In this document: piece by piece, positions 1 through 9,866 of the stretch
How the letters are laid out: every line of letters begins with the position of its first letter
Numbering within the stretch: position 1 is the stretch's first letter
NCBI RefSeq assembly: GCF_000600975.2
Contig: NZ_KK088649.1
Coordinates: forward strand, 80,749 to 144,748
From: Limimaricola hongkongensis DSM 17492
GTDB lineage: Bacteria; Pseudomonadota; Alphaproteobacteria; Rhodobacterales; Rhodobacteraceae
Direction of reading: 5' to 3'
DNA length: 64,000 bases
The notes under the pieces: generated by a model
What the model saw: the letters and a program-made list of their open reading frames with translations, nothing else
Told to the model about the DNA's origin: nothing
The model's database searches: none
Made by a program: the position numbers and the translations under genes

Positions 1-211
1 GGCGGGTCTCGGTCTCGTACTCGACATGGGCGGTCGAGATGGTGATCCCGCGGGCCTTCTCTTCCGGCGCGCCGTCGATCTGGTCGTAGGCCTGGAAATC
101 ACCGAAATACTTGGTGATCGCCGCCGTCAGGGTGGTCTTGCCGTGGTCCACGTGACCGATGGTCCCGATGTTCACGTGCGGTTTGGTGCGTTCGAATTTA
201 GCCTTTGCCAT
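1..211 (-). CDS. tuf: Elongation factor Tu, 5' end only (partial)
   Basis: The first 70 codons of EF-Tu are present; the gene runs off the left edge. EF-Tu is the GTPase that delivers aminoacyl-tRNA to the ribosome. The reading begins [20 protein letters not shown] and contains the P-loop GHVDHGKTT and the switch I region (KARGITIST), both diagnostic. The ATG at 211 is the family's usual start. It lies downstream of parC on the same strand, but a strong hairpin and a promoter-like sequence between them suggest separate transcription. Confidence 0.97.
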   Translation of the reverse strand, partial: MAKAKFERTKPHVNIGTIGHVDHGKTTLTAAITKYFGDFQAYDQIDGAPEEKARGITISTAHVEYETETR

Positions 212-270
212 CTGCGCTGGCGCCTCGCGTGTTCGGGGGCCTCCGTGTGGCCCGGTTCGACATCGCGGGC

Positions 271-299
271 GATGTATTTGCATCCGGGACAGAAATCAA
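271..299 (-). promoter_or_regulatory. Candidate promoter of tuf
   Basis: On the minus strand a -35-like TTGATT (294-299) is followed after 17 bases by a -10-like TACATC (271-276). The element sits between the parC terminator hairpin and the tuf start, where a tuf promoter would be expected. The -10 match is weak, so the placement is inference from spacing and context. Confidence 0.4.
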
Positions 300-306
300 G
301 CGGCAA

Positions 307-334
307 GAGGCGCGCGGCTTTCGCCGCGCGCCTC
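307..334 (-). terminator. Hairpin terminator downstream of parC
   Basis: A perfect 12-bp stem (307-318 with 323-334) closes a TTTC loop 27 bases after the parC stop. There is no long T tract, only a T-rich stretch on the minus strand, so it is either a weak intrinsic terminator or an RNA-end stabiliser. Confidence 0.6.
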
Positions 335-360
335 TCCTGCCCCGTCCGGGACGCGCCGCT

Positions 361-2679
361 TCAGTTGAACATGTTGTCGCGCGGAAAGCCGCGCGGCGCC
401 ATGCGCCCGGCGGTCGCGCGCTTGGCCGTCCAGTCGGCCAGATCGCTCTGGGTCCGGGTCCGGCCAGCCGGATCCTTCCACGACAGCCCCGCCTCCATGA
501 CGAAGGTCGTGGCGTCCGACAGCCCGCCATCCTTGTATTTCTGAAGCCGCACGCCCTTGCCGCGGGTCATCTCGGGCAGCTCGTCGAGCGGGAAGACGAG
601 CACCTTGCGGTTGTCGCCCACCACCGCGACCGCGTCGCCGGTCACCGGCTTGCAGATCCGCGCGGCCACGTCGCCCTTGACGTTGAGCACCTGCTTGCCG
701 GCGCGGGTCTGGGCCAGCACCTCGTCCTCGTTGACGACGAAGCCGTCACCGGCAGAGGACGCGACCAGAAGCCGCCGCTCGGGGCGGTAGAGATGCAGCG
801 CCACGATCTGCGCCTCGTTCGGCAGATCGACCATGAGCCGCAGCGGCTCGCCCATGCCGCGCCCGCCGGGCAGGCTGGTGGCCGAAACGGTATAGAACCG
901 CCCGTTCGAGCCGAAGACGAGAATCCGGTCGGTGGTTTCGGCGTGCAGGATGAAGCGGCCCTTGTCGCCATCCTTGAACTTCAGCTCGCTGTCGAGCGCG
1001 ATGTGACCCTTCATCGCCCGGATCCAGCCCATCTCCGAGCAGACGATGGTGATCGGCTCGCGCTCGATCATCGCCTCGATCGGCACGTCGGGGATCTCGG
1101 TGCCCTCGGCAAAGCCGGTGCGCCGGTCGCCGCCGGGCGTGCCGTGACCCATCAGCTTGCGCGTTTCGCGCAGCTGCGCGGCGATGGATTTCCACTGAAG
1201 CTCCTCGGAGGCGAGCAGGTCCTCGAGCCCGGCCCGCTCCTGCATCAGCGCGTCCTGCTCCTTGAGGAGCTCCAGCTCCTCGAGACGGCGCAGGCTCCTG
1301 AGCCGCATGTTGAGAATCGCCTCGGCCTGCACCTCGGTCAGACCGCCGCCGCCCAAGGCTTCGCTCAACGGCGAGCGGTAGTCGCGCTCGGATACCGCGC
1401 GCACGTGGTCGCGGTCCCAGTCCTCGGCCATCAGCGCCTGTTTCGGCTGATCGTCGTAGCGGATGATGTCGATGACGCGGTCGAGGTTCAAAAAGGCGGT
1501 GATGAAGCCTTCGAGCACCTCGAGCCGGTGGTCGATCCTTTCCAGCCGGTGCTGCGAGCGGCGCGCGAGCACCTCGCGGCGATGGTCGAGAAAGGCGCGC
1601 AGCACCTCTTTGAGCGAACAGACCTTGGGCGTCAGCCCGTCGATCAGCACGTTCATGTTGAGCCCGAAGCGGATCTCCAGATCGCTGTTCTTGAACAGCA
1701 TCCCCATCATCATTTCCGGCTCGACCGTTTTGGCGCGCGGCTCCAGCACGATGCGCACATCCTCGGCGCTTTCGTCGCGCACATCGGCCAGAAGCGGGAT
1801 CTTGCGGGTCTGGATCAGCTCGGCCAGCCGCTCGATCAGCTTGGATTTCTGCACCTGGTAGGGGATCTCCGTGACCACCACCTGCCACTGGCCGCGGCCC
1901 AGCTCCTCGACCTCCCAGCGCGCGCGCAGGCGGAACGAGCCGCGCCCGGTGCGATAGGCCGCGAGGATGTTCTCGCGCGGTTCGACCAGAACGCCGCCCG
2001 TGGGGAAATCGGGGCCCGGCACGAGATCGACCAGCTTCTCATCCGAGACGCCGGGCGTCCTGATCATGTAAAGGCAGGCCTCGATCAGCTCGTGCAGGTT
2101 ATGCGGCGGGATGTTGGTGGCCATGCCGACCGCGATCCCCGAGGAGCCGTTGGCGAGCAGGTTCGGAAAGGCGGCGGGCAGCACCGCGGGTTCGGTCAGC
2201 GTGCCGTCGTAATTGCCGCGGAAATCGACCGCGTTCTCGGTCAAACCCTCCATCAGCGCCTCGGCGGCGGCGGTCAGCCGGGCCTCGGTGTAGCGGGCAG
2301 CGGCGGGGTTGTCGCCGTCGATATTGCCGAAATTGCCCTGCCCGTCCACGAGCGGATAACGCACCGCGAAATCCTGCGCGAGGCGGGCCATCGCGTCGTA
2401 GATCGCGGCATCGCCATGTGGGTGATAGTTGCCCATCACGTCGCCGGAGATCTTGGCCGATTTGCGAAAGCCGCCCGTCGAGGACAGCTTGAGCTCGCGC
2501 ATGGCATAAAGAATGCGGCGGTGCACGGGTTTGAGCCCGTCGCGCGCATCGGGCAGCGCCCGGTTCATGATCGTGGAGAGCGCATAGCTCAGATACCGCT
2601 CGCCTAAGGCGCGGCGCAGCGGCTCCGTGAGACCCGTGTCGGGGGCGGGCTGGACGGCGTCGTCAAGGGGGTCAGGCAT
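361..2679 (-). CDS. parC: DNA topoisomerase IV subunit A
   Basis: Encodes 772 residues, a normal length for ParC, the breakage-reunion subunit that with ParE decatenates daughter chromosomes. The N-terminal domain shows the winged-helix segment [20 protein letters not shown] and the active-site region around [10 protein letters not shown], whose Tyr attacks DNA. A coiled coil and a C-terminal beta-pinwheel with repeated blades follow. ParC rather than GyrA is preferred because the C-terminal domain is short and lacks an evident GyrA box (QxxGGxG). The ATG at 2679 was chosen because GGAAG lies just upstream; open sequence continues further upstream without a comparable ribosome site. The gene is divergent from the SH3 gene and followed by a hairpin. 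Confidence 0.95.
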   Translation of the reverse strand: MPDPLDDAVQPAPDTGLTEPLRRALGERYLSYALSTIMNRALPDARDGLKPVHRRILYAMRELKLSSTGGFRKSAKISGDVMGNYHPHGDAAIYDAMARLAQDFAVRYPLVDGQGNFGNIDGDNPAAARYTEARLTAAAEALMEGLTENAVDFRGNYDGTLTEPAVLPAAFPNLLANGSSGIAVGMATNIPPHNLHELIEACLYMIRTPGVSDEKLVDLVPGPDFPTGGVLVEPRENILAAYRTGRGSFRLRARWEVEELGRGQWQVVVTEIPYQVQKSKLIERLAELIQTRKIPLLADVRDESAEDVRIVLEPRAKTVEPEMMMGMLFKNSDLEIRFGLNMNVLIDGLTPKVCSLKEVLRAFLDHRREVLARRSQHRLERIDHRLEVLEGFITAFLNLDRVIDIIRYDDQPKQALMAEDWDRDHVRAVSERDYRSPLSEALGGGGLTEVQAEAILNMRLRSLRRLEELELLKEQDALMQERAGLEDLLASEELQWKSIAAQLRETRKLMGHGTPGGDRRTGFAEGTEIPDVPIEAMIEREPITIVCSEMGWIRAMKGHIALDSELKFKDGDKGRFILHAETTDRILVFGSNGRFYTVSATSLPGGRGMGEPLRLMVDLPNEAQIVALHLYRPERRLLVASSAGDGFVVNEDEVLAQTRAGKQVLNVKGDVAARICKPVTGDAVAVVGDNRKVLVFPLDELPEMTRGKGVRLQKYKDGGLSDATTFVMEAGLSWKDPAGRTRTQSDLADWTAKRATAGRMAPRGFPRDNMFN

Positions 2680-2821
2680 GAAAAGCTTCCTATCGGCGGG
2701 AACCATCGGCGTAAAGTCGCGGTTGGACAGGCACAGGGTCAGCAAGATCCCGCGCCGCGGCAGGCGTCACGCCAAGGTGACCCGTCCGGCGGGGGTGTTG
2801 AGCAGAGCAAAAGAGGTCGTC

Positions 2822-3316
2822 ATGAAGCATGTTTTCGGTATCGGTGCCACCTTCCTGCTGCTTGGCGTGGGCTATTACGAAATGTCCGGCGGCGCCGATT
2901 TCCAACCCGAAACGATGATCGGGGCGGTGCAGGCAAGCACCCCCTCCGCCGACATGATCGCCCGCAACGACATCGAGCGCAGCGAGTCGGGCATTCCGGT
3001 CAGTGCGATGCGCGAATTCCCCGAGAATGTCGAGCTGATCTCCGCCGCCTTCATGCCCAAGACCCCGCAGCCGGCCCCCGAAGAAACCGTCGCCGCCGAA
3101 GAGACCGTGGCCACCGTCGAGCTTCGGCAGGTGAGCGGCGACTGGGTCAACATGCGCCAGGGCCCCGGCACCGGCCATGCCGTGCTCGACACGCTGCCGC
3201 GCGGCACCGAGGCCAAGCTGATCGAACGCGCCGATGGCTGGGCCCGGATCGAGATCACCGCCACCGGCGAAAGCGGCTGGATGTCGGAGCGGCTGCTCGC
3301 CCCCGTCGAAAGCTGA
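2822..3316 (+). CDS. SH3 domain (bacterial SH3_3) exported protein
   Basis: Encodes 164 residues: a hydrophobic N-terminal segment (residues 3-18, probable signal or anchor), an acidic Pro/Glu-rich spacer, and a bacterial SH3 fold from about residue 100 to the end. The SH3 core shows VNMRQGPGTGHAVLDTLPRG and ends GWMSERLL, both family hallmarks. Such domains often bind cell-wall peptides; the function here is not known. AGAGG lies upstream of the ATG at 2822. The gene is divergent from parC and ends at a strong terminator, so it is probably monocistronic. Confidence 0.85.
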   Translation: MKHVFGIGATFLLLGVGYYEMSGGADFQPETMIGAVQASTPSADMIARNDIERSESGIPVSAMREFPENVELISAAFMPKTPQPAPEETVAAEETVATVELRQVSGDWVNMRQGPGTGHAVLDTLPRGTEAKLIERADGWARIEITATGESGWMSERLLAPVES

Positions 3317-3351
3317 ACCCGCCGGGGCCGACCTCACGACCTGCAGGAAAG

Positions 3352-3376
3352 GGCGTCCCATACGGGGCGCCTTTTT
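3352..3376 (+). terminator. Rho-independent terminator after the SH3 gene
   Basis: An 8-bp stem (3352-3359 with 3364-3371, one T-G pair) closes an ATAC loop and is followed by five T residues. It lies only 26 bases before the next start codon, so the SDR gene downstream must be transcribed from a very close start or by read-through. Confidence 0.85.
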
Positions 3377-3402
3377 CGTTGCGGCCCCGCCCCGGCCCCG
3401 CC

Positions 3403-4248
3403 ATGACGATCCGAATGGACATGCCCCGCACCCTTCTCGTCACCGGCGCCTCCTCCGGTATCGGCCTCGCCTGCGCCCGCCACATGCGAAATCGCGGCTG
3501 GCGCGTCTTCGCCTCCTGCCGGGCCGAGGCCGATTGCGCCGCCCGCCGCGCCGAGGGGTTCGAGGCCCCGCGGCTCGACTACGCCGATCCCGACAGCGTC
3601 GCGGCGGGGCTGGCCGCGGTGCTCGACGCGACCGGCGGGCGGCTGGATGCGCTTTACAACAACGGCGCCTTCGCCTGCCCCGGCGCGGTCGAGGACCTGC
3701 CGCGCGAGGCGCTGCGCGAGATCTTCGAGACCAACCTCTTCGGCTGGCACGACCTGACCGCCCGCGTCCTGCCGGTGATGCGCGATCAGGGCCATGGACG
3801 GATCGTCAACTGCTCCTCGGTGCTGGGCCTCGTCGGGATCAAGTGGCGCGGTGCCTATGTCGCGACCAAGTTCGCGCTCGAAGGGCTGACCGACGTGCTC
3901 AGGCTCGAGATGGCCGGGACCGGCATCCATGTGAGCCTGATCGAGCCGGGCCCCGTCACCTCGCGCATCCGCGCCAATTCGATCCCGCATTTCGAACGCT
4001 GGATCGACTGGCGGCATTCGGCCCGGCGCGCGGAATACGAGGGCGGGCTGCTTGAGCGGCTCTATACCGCGCGCGGCCCCGACCGGTTCGAGCTGCCGCC
4101 CGAGGCCGTGGCCGTCAAACTGGCCCACGCGCTGGAGGCCCGGCGCCCGCGGCCGCGCTACTACGTCACCACGCCGACCTACCTGTCGGGCACGCTGCGC
4201 CGGCTTTTGCCGACCCGCGCGCTCGACCGGGTGCTGTCGCGGGGGTGA
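3403..4248 (+). CDS. Short-chain dehydrogenase/reductase (SDR) family oxidoreductase
   Basis: A classical SDR of about 281 residues, an NAD(P)-dependent oxidoreductase with unknown substrate. Visible motifs are the dinucleotide-binding TGASSGIG near the N terminus, the NNG motif (YNNGAF), the catalytic Ser region (NCSSVLG) and the catalytic YVATK (Tyr-x3-Lys). PGPVTSRI follows, as is usual. The C terminus is longer than the 250-residue norm, with a basic tail. In-frame ATGs at 3403, 3415 and 3421 are all possible because no clear ribosome site separates them; the longest is given. Confidence 0.85.
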   Translation: MTIRMDMPRTLLVTGASSGIGLACARHMRNRGWRVFASCRAEADCAARRAEGFEAPRLDYADPDSVAAGLAAVLDATGGRLDALYNNGAFACPGAVEDLPREALREIFETNLFGWHDLTARVLPVMRDQGHGRIVNCSSVLGLVGIKWRGAYVATKFALEGLTDVLRLEMAGTGIHVSLIEPGPVTSRIRANSIPHFERWIDWRHSARRAEYEGGLLERLYTARGPDRFELPPEAVAVKLAHALEARRPRPRYYVTTPTYLSGTLRRLLPTRALDRVLSRG

Positions 4249-4334
4249 CGGCCCCGAAGGGGGCGCGACACCGCGCCCGCTTTGCCTTGGCCCGCCGGGC
4301 CGCTAGATCGTGACCCAACCGCGAAAGGCCGCTC

Positions 4335-4538
4335 ATGCTTCAAGATCCGTTATTCATCCTCGTCGTCATCGCCGTCCTGATCGTCGCCGGAATCCTGATG
4401 CTCGGGGTCGGCACCTTCGGCAAGGGCGGCGAGTTCAACCGCAAATACGCCAACAAGATCATGCGCTGGCGCATCGGCGCGCAATTCGTCGCGGTGCTGC
4501 TGATCCTGCTTTACGTCTTTCTAAGGGGGGCGGGCTGA
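4335..4538 (+). CDS. Small twin-transmembrane protein, HIG1 domain
   Basis: Encodes 67 residues with two hydrophobic helices (about residues 6-27 and 48-64) joined by a basic loop. The loop-helix boundary RWRIGAQ fits the R-x-R-x3-Q part of the HIG1 signature. HIG1 proteins are known in mitochondria as cytochrome oxidase assembly or supercomplex factors; that role here is inference. Its stop codon overlaps the next start by one base (TGATG), so it is translationally coupled to the cobalamin adenosyltransferase gene. Confidence 0.8.
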   Translation: MLQDPLFILVVIAVLIVAGILMLGVGTFGKGGEFNRKYANKIMRWRIGAQFVAVLLILLYVFLRGAG

Positions 4539-5110
4539 TGGTCGTTCTGAACCGCATCTACACCCGCACCGGCGACAAGGGCGACACCGCGCTCGGCGAT
4601 GGCAGCCGGGTGGCCAAGGACGACCTGCGGGTCGAAGCCTATGGCACGGTCGACGAGACCAACGCCGCGATCGGCGCGGCCCGGCAGCACGCGACCGGCG
4701 ACCTGGACGCGGCGCTGGGCCGGATCCAGAACGATCTGTTCGATCTCGGCGCCGATCTGTGCCGCCCCGAGCCCGCGCGCGACGCCGAGGCGAAACACCC
4801 GGTGCTGCGCATGGTGGCCGGGCAGACCGACCGGCTGGAGCGCGAGATCGACGCGATGAACGACAAGCTGGAGCCGCTGCGCAGCTTCGTGCTGCCGGGC
4901 GGCTCGGCGCTGGCCGCGCAGCTGCACCTGTGCCGCACCGTGTCGCGCCGGGCCGAACGGCTGGCCGTGGCGCTGGCCCGCGCCGAATCGGTGAACGGGC
5001 ATGCCGTGCGCTATCTCAACCGGCTGTCGGACTGGTTCTTCGTGGCCTCGCGCATGGCCAATGACGAAGGCCGCGCCGACGTGCTGTGGCAGCCCGGCGC
5101 CAACCGCTGA
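4538..5110 (+). CDS. ATP:cob(I)alamin adenosyltransferase, PduO type
   Basis: Encodes 190 residues, the usual PduO-type length. The enzyme transfers the adenosyl group of ATP to cob(I)alamin or cob(I)yrinic acid, giving the coenzyme form. Diagnostic segments are the N-terminal nucleotide-binding YTRTGDKGDTALGDG, the VDETNAAIG segment, the FVLPGG motif, and RRAER with the C-terminal RYLNRLSDWFFV. It is coupled to the HIG1 gene upstream. It lies about 30 kb from the corrin-ring operon in this window and would supply its adenosylation step. Confidence 0.94.
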   Translation: MVVLNRIYTRTGDKGDTALGDGSRVAKDDLRVEAYGTVDETNAAIGAARQHATGDLDAALGRIQNDLFDLGADLCRPEPARDAEAKHPVLRMVAGQTDRLEREIDAMNDKLEPLRSFVLPGGSALAAQLHLCRTVSRRAERLAVALARAESVNGHAVRYLNRLSDWFFVASRMANDEGRADVLWQPGANR

Positions 5111-5126
5111 AGACACCCCATTAACC

Positions 5127-5149
5127 CTCGGCCCGGCTTTCGGGCCGGG
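5127..5149 (+). terminator. Hairpin after the adenosyltransferase gene
   Basis: Stem of about nine pairs (5127-5135 with 5141-5149, including one G-T pair) around a five-base loop, 17 bases after the stop. There is no T tract, so terminator activity is uncertain. Confidence 0.45.
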
Positions 5150-5200
5150 GCCGGCCTTGGCCGTGCTAGCCTGCGCTCCGCCCCCGCCGCGGAGATCGCC

Positions 5201-6148
5201 ATGTTTGCCCTGCTCGGATTGCTCGGTCTTGCCCTGACCGGCGCGGCGCTGCTGCCGCCCACGCTGATCGAGGAGGAACCCGATCCCGGCGATATCGGCG
5301 ATGACGAGATGCGCGATCCGCTGCCGCCCGACGCCGTGTTCGGCCCCGCCCCTGCCGCCGCGCCCGGGGACGCCCCGCCGCCGCCCGAGCCGCAAGACGC
5401 GCCATCCGCACCGCCCCAGCGCCTGTCCGACACCGGCACGGGCGGTTCCGACGTGATCTTCGGCGGCGCGGCGGATGACGACATCATGGCCGGCCCCGGC
5501 GACGATCATGTCGACCTGCGCGATGGCGACGACCGGGCCGATGGCGGCGCGGGCGGGGACGAGATGCATGGCGGGCGCGGCGATGACGCGCTGCGCGGCG
5601 GCACGGGGGCCGATGCGCTGTGGGGCCATGTCGGCGACGACGCGCTCTGGGGCGGGGATGGCGATGACCGGCTGCGCGCGGGCGACGGGGCCGACCGGCT
5701 GTTCGGCGGCGCGGGCGACGACGCGCTCGGCGGCGATCGGGGCGACGACGCGCTCGATGGCGGGCCCGGGCGCGACGTGCTGCATGGCGGGGCGGGCGAC
5801 GACCGGCTGTCGGGCACGGGCGACGGCGCGGGCGACTGGCTCAATGGCGGGGCGGGCGACGACAGGATCGCGGCGGGCGCGGGCGACATCGCGCATGGCG
5901 GCGCGGGCGGCGACCTGTTCGCGCTGCGCAGCGCCGAGGCGGGCGCGCCCGCGGTGATCGCCGATTTCGACGCCGCGCAGGACCGGATCATGGTGCTGCA
6001 CCCCGAAGGGGCCGTGCCCGAGCTGACGCTCGAGCCCGCGCCCGAAGGCGTGCTCTTGCGCGCCGACGGCGCGGCGCTGGCGCGGCTCGACGGGGTGGCG
6101 GCGCTGCCGCCGGGGGCGGTGCTGTTCCTGACCGATCGGGCGGCCTGA
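5201..6148 (+). CDS. RTX-type calcium-binding repeat protein
   Basis: Encodes 315 residues: an N-terminal hydrophobic segment (residues 1-20), an acidic Pro/Ala-rich spacer to about residue 75, then roughly ten nonapeptide repeats of the GGxGxDxLx type from about residue 80 to 230. The C-terminal cap contains [17 protein letters not shown] repeats bind calcium and fold into a beta roll after export. Most RTX proteins leave through a type I system without an N-terminal signal; the hydrophobic start here suggests Sec export or anchoring instead. No adhesin, protease or toxin domain is visible and the function is unknown. Confidence 0.85.
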   Translation: MFALLGLLGLALTGAALLPPTLIEEEPDPGDIGDDEMRDPLPPDAVFGPAPAAAPGDAPPPPEPQDAPSAPPQRLSDTGTGGSDVIFGGAADDDIMAGPGDDHVDLRDGDDRADGGAGGDEMHGGRGDDALRGGTGADALWGHVGDDALWGGDGDDRLRAGDGADRLFGGAGDDALGGDRGDDALDGGPGRDVLHGGAGDDRLSGTGDGAGDWLNGGAGDDRIAAGAGDIAHGGAGGDLFALRSAEAGAPAVIADFDAAQDRIMVLHPEGAVPELTLEPAPEGVLLRADGAALARLDGVAALPPGAVLFLTDRAA

Positions 6149-6308
6149 CCCCGCGCGGCGTCGCGCCGCAGCATGACGCTTTCCTTTTCGGGTGATTTGC
6201 ACTATGGGCACGCATCCACCGCCCTATATGGGGGGTGGAGCTCCATGGGCCCTGCTGGACGACATCCCGGCTTGTGCCATCACCTCTCACTTTGAAAAGG
6301 AGACCCCG

Positions 6309-6578
6309 ATGTCGATCACCGTGGAAGACAAGGCCAAGGTCGTCAGCGATTTCGCCACCAAGGAAGGCGACACCGGTTCGCCCGAGGTGCAGGTCGCGAT
6401 CCTGACCTCGCGCATCGCGACCCTGACCGAGCACTTCAAGACCCACAAGAAGGACAACCACGGCCGCCGTGGCCTTCTCAAGATGGTCGCCCGTCGCCGC
6501 AAGCTGCTTGACTACGTCAAGGGCAAGGACGTCGAGCGTTACAAGGCCCTGATCGGCCGCCTCGGCATCCGCCGCTAA
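6309..6578 (+). CDS. rpsO: 30S ribosomal protein S15
   Basis: Encodes 89 residues, exactly the S15 length. S15 binds 16S rRNA helices at the platform and nucleates central-domain assembly. The [14 protein letters not shown] segment and [24 protein letters not shown] core are diagnostic. AAGGAG lies seven bases before the ATG at 6309. A terminator-like hairpin follows, then pnp, the classical rpsO-pnp order. In many bacteria S15 represses its own mRNA; no element for that is assigned here. The 160 bases upstream hold the promoter region, in which no confident -35/-10 pair was recognised. Confidence 0.98.
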   Translation: MSITVEDKAKVVSDFATKEGDTGSPEVQVAILTSRIATLTEHFKTHKKDNHGRRGLLKMVARRRKLLDYVKGKDVERYKALIGRLGIRR

Positions 6579-6586
6579 GGTTTTCG

Positions 6587-6613
6587 GGACCGCGCCATCG
6601 GCGCGGTCCCTTT
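6587..6613 (+). terminator. Terminator or attenuator between rpsO and pnp
   Basis: A perfect 10-bp GC-rich stem (6587-6596 with 6601-6610) followed by TTT only, nine bases after the rpsO stop. In the rpsO-pnp operon of other bacteria a hairpin here ends part of the transcripts and read-through feeds pnp; the same is inferred. Confidence 0.75.
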
Positions 6614-6763
6614 CATATCCGGGATGGCGCGGACCGGGCTCGCCCCGCGTCACGGAAACACGAGAGCCAGGGGCATCCGGCCCCTCCGCAACCCGCCCCC
6701 AGGGATTGTTCACGCATTAGGGGGGCACAAGGGCCCGAAGGTCGGGCCAGAATGGAAAAGACG

Positions 6764-8896
6764 ATGTTTCACGACGTGAAAAAATCGATCCAGTGGGGCG
6801 AAGAGACGCTGACGCTGGAAACCGGCAAGGTCGCGCGTCAGGCCGACGGTTCGGTCATCGCGACGCTGGGCGAAACCAGCGTGATGGCCAACGTCACCTT
6901 CGCCAAGGCGCCCAAGCCCGGTCAGGACTTCTTTCCCCTGACCGTCCACTACCAGGAAAAATACTATGCCGCCGGCAAGATCCCGGGCGGCTTCTTCAAG
7001 CGCGAGGCGCGCCCGACCGAGAAGGAGACGCTGACCGCGCGCCTGATCGACCGGCCGATCCGCCCGCTCTTCGTGCCGGGCTTCAAGAACGAAGTGCTGG
7101 TGATGTGCACCGTGCTCAGCCATGACCTCGTCAACGACCCCGACGTCGTGGCGATGATCGCGGCCTCGGCCGCGCTGACCATTTCGGGCGCGCCCTTCAT
7201 GGGCCCGATCGCGGGTGCCCGCGTCGGCTTCGTCGATGGCGATTACGTGCTGAACCCGACCGTCGACGACATGCAGAACCTGCGCGCGAACCCCGAGCAG
7301 CGCCTCGACCTCGTGGTCGCGGGCACCAAGGACGCGGTCATGATGGTCGAGTCCGAGGCCTACGAGCTGACCGAGGACGAGATGCTCGGCGCCGTCACCT
7401 TCGCGCATGAGCAGATCCAGCCGGTGATCGACCTGATCATCGATCTGGCCGAAGAGACCGCGAAAGAGCCGTTCGACTTCACCCCCCCGGATTACTCGGC
7501 GCTGTTCGACGCCGTGAAATCGGCGGGCGAGGAGAAGATGCGCGCCGCCTTCGCGATCACCGACAAGCAGGAGCGCACCGCCGCCGTGGCGAACGCCCGC
7601 GAGGAGATCAAGGCGCAGCTCACCGAGGAGCAGCTCGAGGACGCCAATCTCGGCTCCGCGATGAAGAAGCTCGAATCGACCGTGCTGCGCGGCGACGTGG
7701 TCAAGAAAGGCCAGCGCATCGACGGCCGCAACCTCGACACGGTGCGCGACATCGTGGCCGAGACCGGCATGCTGCCGCGCACCCATGGCTCGGCGCTGTT
7801 CACCCGCGGCGAAACGCAGGCGCTGGTCGTGACCACGCTGGGCACCGGCGATGACGAGCAGTTCATCGACGCGCTGCACGGCAACTTCAAATCCAACTTC
7901 CTGCTGCACTACAACTTCCCCCCCTACTCGGTGGGCGAAGTGGGCCGCGTGGGCAGCCCCGGCCGCCGCGAGATCGGCCATGGCAAGCTCGCCTGGCGGG
8001 CGCTGCAGGCGGTGCTGCCGGCGGCGACCGACTTCCCCTACACCATCCGCCTCGTCTCCGAGATCACCGAATCGAACGGCTCCTCGTCGATGGCTTCGGT
8101 CTGCGGCGGGTCGCTGGCGATGATGGATGCGGGCGTGCCGCTCAAGGGCGCGGTCGCGGGCGTGGCCATGGGTCTCGTGCTGGAAGATGACGGCTCCTAC
8201 GCGGTGCTGACCGACATCCTCGGCGACGAGGATCACCTGGGCGACATGGACTTCAAGGTCGCCGGCACCGCCGAGGGCATCACCTCGCTGCAGATGGACA
8301 TCAAGGTCGCGGGCATCACCCCCGAGATCATGAAAAAGGCGCTGGCGCAGGCCAAGGATGGCCGGATGCACATCCTGGGCGAGATGAACAAGGCGCTGTC
8401 CGGCGCCGCGGACTTCTCGGTCCACGCCCCGCGCATCGAGACCATGCAGATCCCGACCGACAAGATCCGCGAAGTGATCGGCTCGGGCGGCAAGGTGATC
8501 CGCGAGATCGTCGAGGTGTCCGGCGCCAAGGTCGACATCAATGATGACGGCGTGATCAAGATCGCCTCCGCCAACGGCGAAGCGATCCAGAAGGCCTATG
8601 ACATGATCTACTCGATCGTGGCGGAGCCCGAAGAGGGCAAGGTCTACAAGGGCACGGTCGTGAAGCTCGTCGATTTCGGCGCCTTCGTGAACTTCTTCGG
8701 CAAGCGCGACGGCCTCGTGCACGTCTCCCAGATCGAGAACCGCCGCCTGAACCATCCGTCGGATGTGCTCAAGGAAGGCCAGGAGGTCTGGGTCAAGCTT
8801 CTGGGCTTCGACGATCGCGGCAAGGTGCGCCTGTCGATGAAGGTCGTCGACCAGGAGACCGGCGAGGAAGCCAAGGCGGACGCGCAGGCCGAGTGA
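6764..8896 (+). CDS. pnp: Polyribonucleotide nucleotidyltransferase (PNPase)
   Basis: Encodes 710 residues, the usual PNPase size. It degrades RNA 3' to 5' by phosphorolysis as a trimer and is a degradosome component. Domain order: first RNase PH domain from residue 1, a helical linker, second RNase PH domain ([40 protein letters not shown]), a KH domain with the [10 protein letters not shown] loop, and a C-terminal S1 domain ([16 protein letters not shown]). The start at 6764 (MFHDVKK) matches the family and has GGAAAAG upstream; an ATG four codons earlier at 6752 is possible. A terminator follows. Confidence 0.97.
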   Translation: MFHDVKKSIQWGEETLTLETGKVARQADGSVIATLGETSVMANVTFAKAPKPGQDFFPLTVHYQEKYYAAGKIPGGFFKREARPTEKETLTARLIDRPIRPLFVPGFKNEVLVMCTVLSHDLVNDPDVVAMIAASAALTISGAPFMGPIAGARVGFVDGDYVLNPTVDDMQNLRANPEQRLDLVVAGTKDAVMMVESEAYELTEDEMLGAVTFAHEQIQPVIDLIIDLAEETAKEPFDFTPPDYSALFDAVKSAGEEKMRAAFAITDKQERTAAVANAREEIKAQLTEEQLEDANLGSAMKKLESTVLRGDVVKKGQRIDGRNLDTVRDIVAETGMLPRTHGSALFTRGETQALVVTTLGTGDDEQFIDALHGNFKSNFLLHYNFPPYSVGEVGRVGSPGRREIGHGKLAWRALQAVLPAATDFPYTIRLVSEITESNGSSSMASVCGGSLAMMDAGVPLKGAVAGVAMGLVLEDDGSYAVLTDILGDEDHLGDMDFKVAGTAEGITSLQMDIKVAGITPEIMKKALAQAKDGRMHILGEMNKALSGAADFSVHAPRIETMQIPTDKIREVIGSGGKVIREIVEVSGAKVDINDDGVIKIASANGEAIQKAYDMIYSIVAEPEEGKVYKGTVVKLVDFGAFVNFFGKRDGLVHVSQIENRRLNHPSDVLKEGQEVWVKLLGFDDRGKVRLSMKVVDQETGEEAKADAQAE

Positions 8897-8920
8897 GGCC
8901 CGCCGTTTTCGCAGACGGGA

Positions 8921-8945
8921 AAAGGGGCCTTCGGGCCCCTTTTTT
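8921..8945 (+). terminator. Rho-independent terminator after pnp
   Basis: The stem GGGGCC (8924-8929) pairs with GGCCCC (8934-8939) around a TTCG tetraloop and is extended by A-T pairs, then six T residues at 8940-8945. This is a textbook intrinsic terminator. Confidence 0.93.
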
Positions 8946-9070
8946 CGTGCGTGCCGCACTGCGGCGATATGGCCACACGGAATTGTGACCATTGCGTGCC
9001 CCATCACCTTCAGGTTGCGCAGGATCAGGCCTTTTCGGCAGATGCGGGGACACTCAACAGGATATCCCCG

Positions 9071-9727
9071 ATGCCCCGCACTCTTCCCCTCGCCGCCGCC
9101 CTCGTCTTTGCTGCCGCCACCGCGCAGGCACAGTCCGTCGAAGGCGCATCCGCCGGTTTCGGCGTCTCCACCTTCGGCCTTTATGGCTCGGCTGCCTACG
9201 AGGTGATGCCCAAGCTGCGCCTGCGCGGCGTGCTGACCGGCATTCCGGATTTCGAGTTCGAGGGCGACAAGGATGATTTCGGCACCGACATCACCGCCGA
9301 TGGCAGCCTTGGCGGCATCGCGGCGCTGGCCGATTATTACCCCAATGGCGGTGGCTTCCGCCTCTCGGGCGGCCTGTTTTTCTCCGACAGCACCCTCGAC
9401 GGCAGCGGCACCGGCTTCGAGGCCGATGACGGCATGCGCTACGACGACGCGCGCATCGACGCCTCGATGCGTTTCGAAGAGGACGTCGCCCCGATGCTTG
9501 CCATCGGCTATGTCAGCGGCGGCGCGCGCGGCTGGGGCTTTGAAAGCGAGATCGGCCTGATCGGCATTGGCGGCGTCAACGTCACGCTCGACGGCACGAG
9601 CGGCGATTCCAGCGTCGATGCCGAGTTCGAGCGGGACCTTCAGGAGATGGAAGACGACGCCAACGAGATGGGCGAGGATCTCGTGGTCTACCCGTGGCTT
9701 TCGCTCGGCGTCAGCTACCGGTTCTGA
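9071..9727 (+). CDS. Secreted outer-membrane beta-barrel-like protein
   Basis: Encodes 218 residues with a clear signal peptide (residues 1-20, ending AQAQ) and a mature part of alternating Gly- and aromatic-rich strands, ending in Y-R-F. A terminal aromatic residue is typical of outer-membrane barrel proteins recognised by BamA. An acidic stretch (about residues 185-205) resembles the corresponding region of small outer-membrane proteins annotated in rhodobacteria. The exact function is unknown. It is flanked by terminators on both sides, so it is monocistronic. Confidence 0.7.
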   Translation: MPRTLPLAAALVFAAATAQAQSVEGASAGFGVSTFGLYGSAAYEVMPKLRLRGVLTGIPDFEFEGDKDDFGTDITADGSLGGIAALADYYPNGGGFRLSGGLFFSDSTLDGSGTGFEADDGMRYDDARIDASMRFEEDVAPMLAIGYVSGGARGWGFESEIGLIGIGGVNVTLDGTSGDSSVDAEFERDLQEMEDDANEMGEDLVVYPWLSLGVSYRF

Positions 9728-9746
9728 TCCGGCGCATTCCCGATCC

Positions 9747-9773
9747 AAGGCGGCCCCTCGGGGCCGCCTTTTT
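9747..9773 (+). terminator. Rho-independent terminator
   Basis: An inverted repeat AAGGCGGCCCC / GGGGCCGCCTT at 9747-9770 runs directly into further T residues, about 20 bases after the stop of the outer-membrane-like gene. Confidence 0.92.
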
Positions 9774-9866
9774 CGCTTTGGCGGAATTAACCAAGCCGTC
9801 CCGATTCGGTGCTATGCTTGCCTGCATCGAGGCGAACCGGGCCGCAGAGCCCGGAAAGGAGCAGGC

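Noticed and set aside
205..2607. An 800-codon open frame opposite parC
   Set aside because: parC is certain from its motifs and length. Long antisense frames are expected at this GC content, and the product is a low-complexity Arg/His/Ala-rich sequence without any family.
6197..6230. Promoter of rpsO from TTGCAC and TATATG
   Set aside because: The two elements are 22 bases apart, too far for a standard sigma-70-type promoter.
6710..9748. A 1012-codon open frame opposite pnp and the next gene
   Set aside because: It crosses two real genes and a strong terminator and has no recognisable domain; it is a GC-bias shadow.
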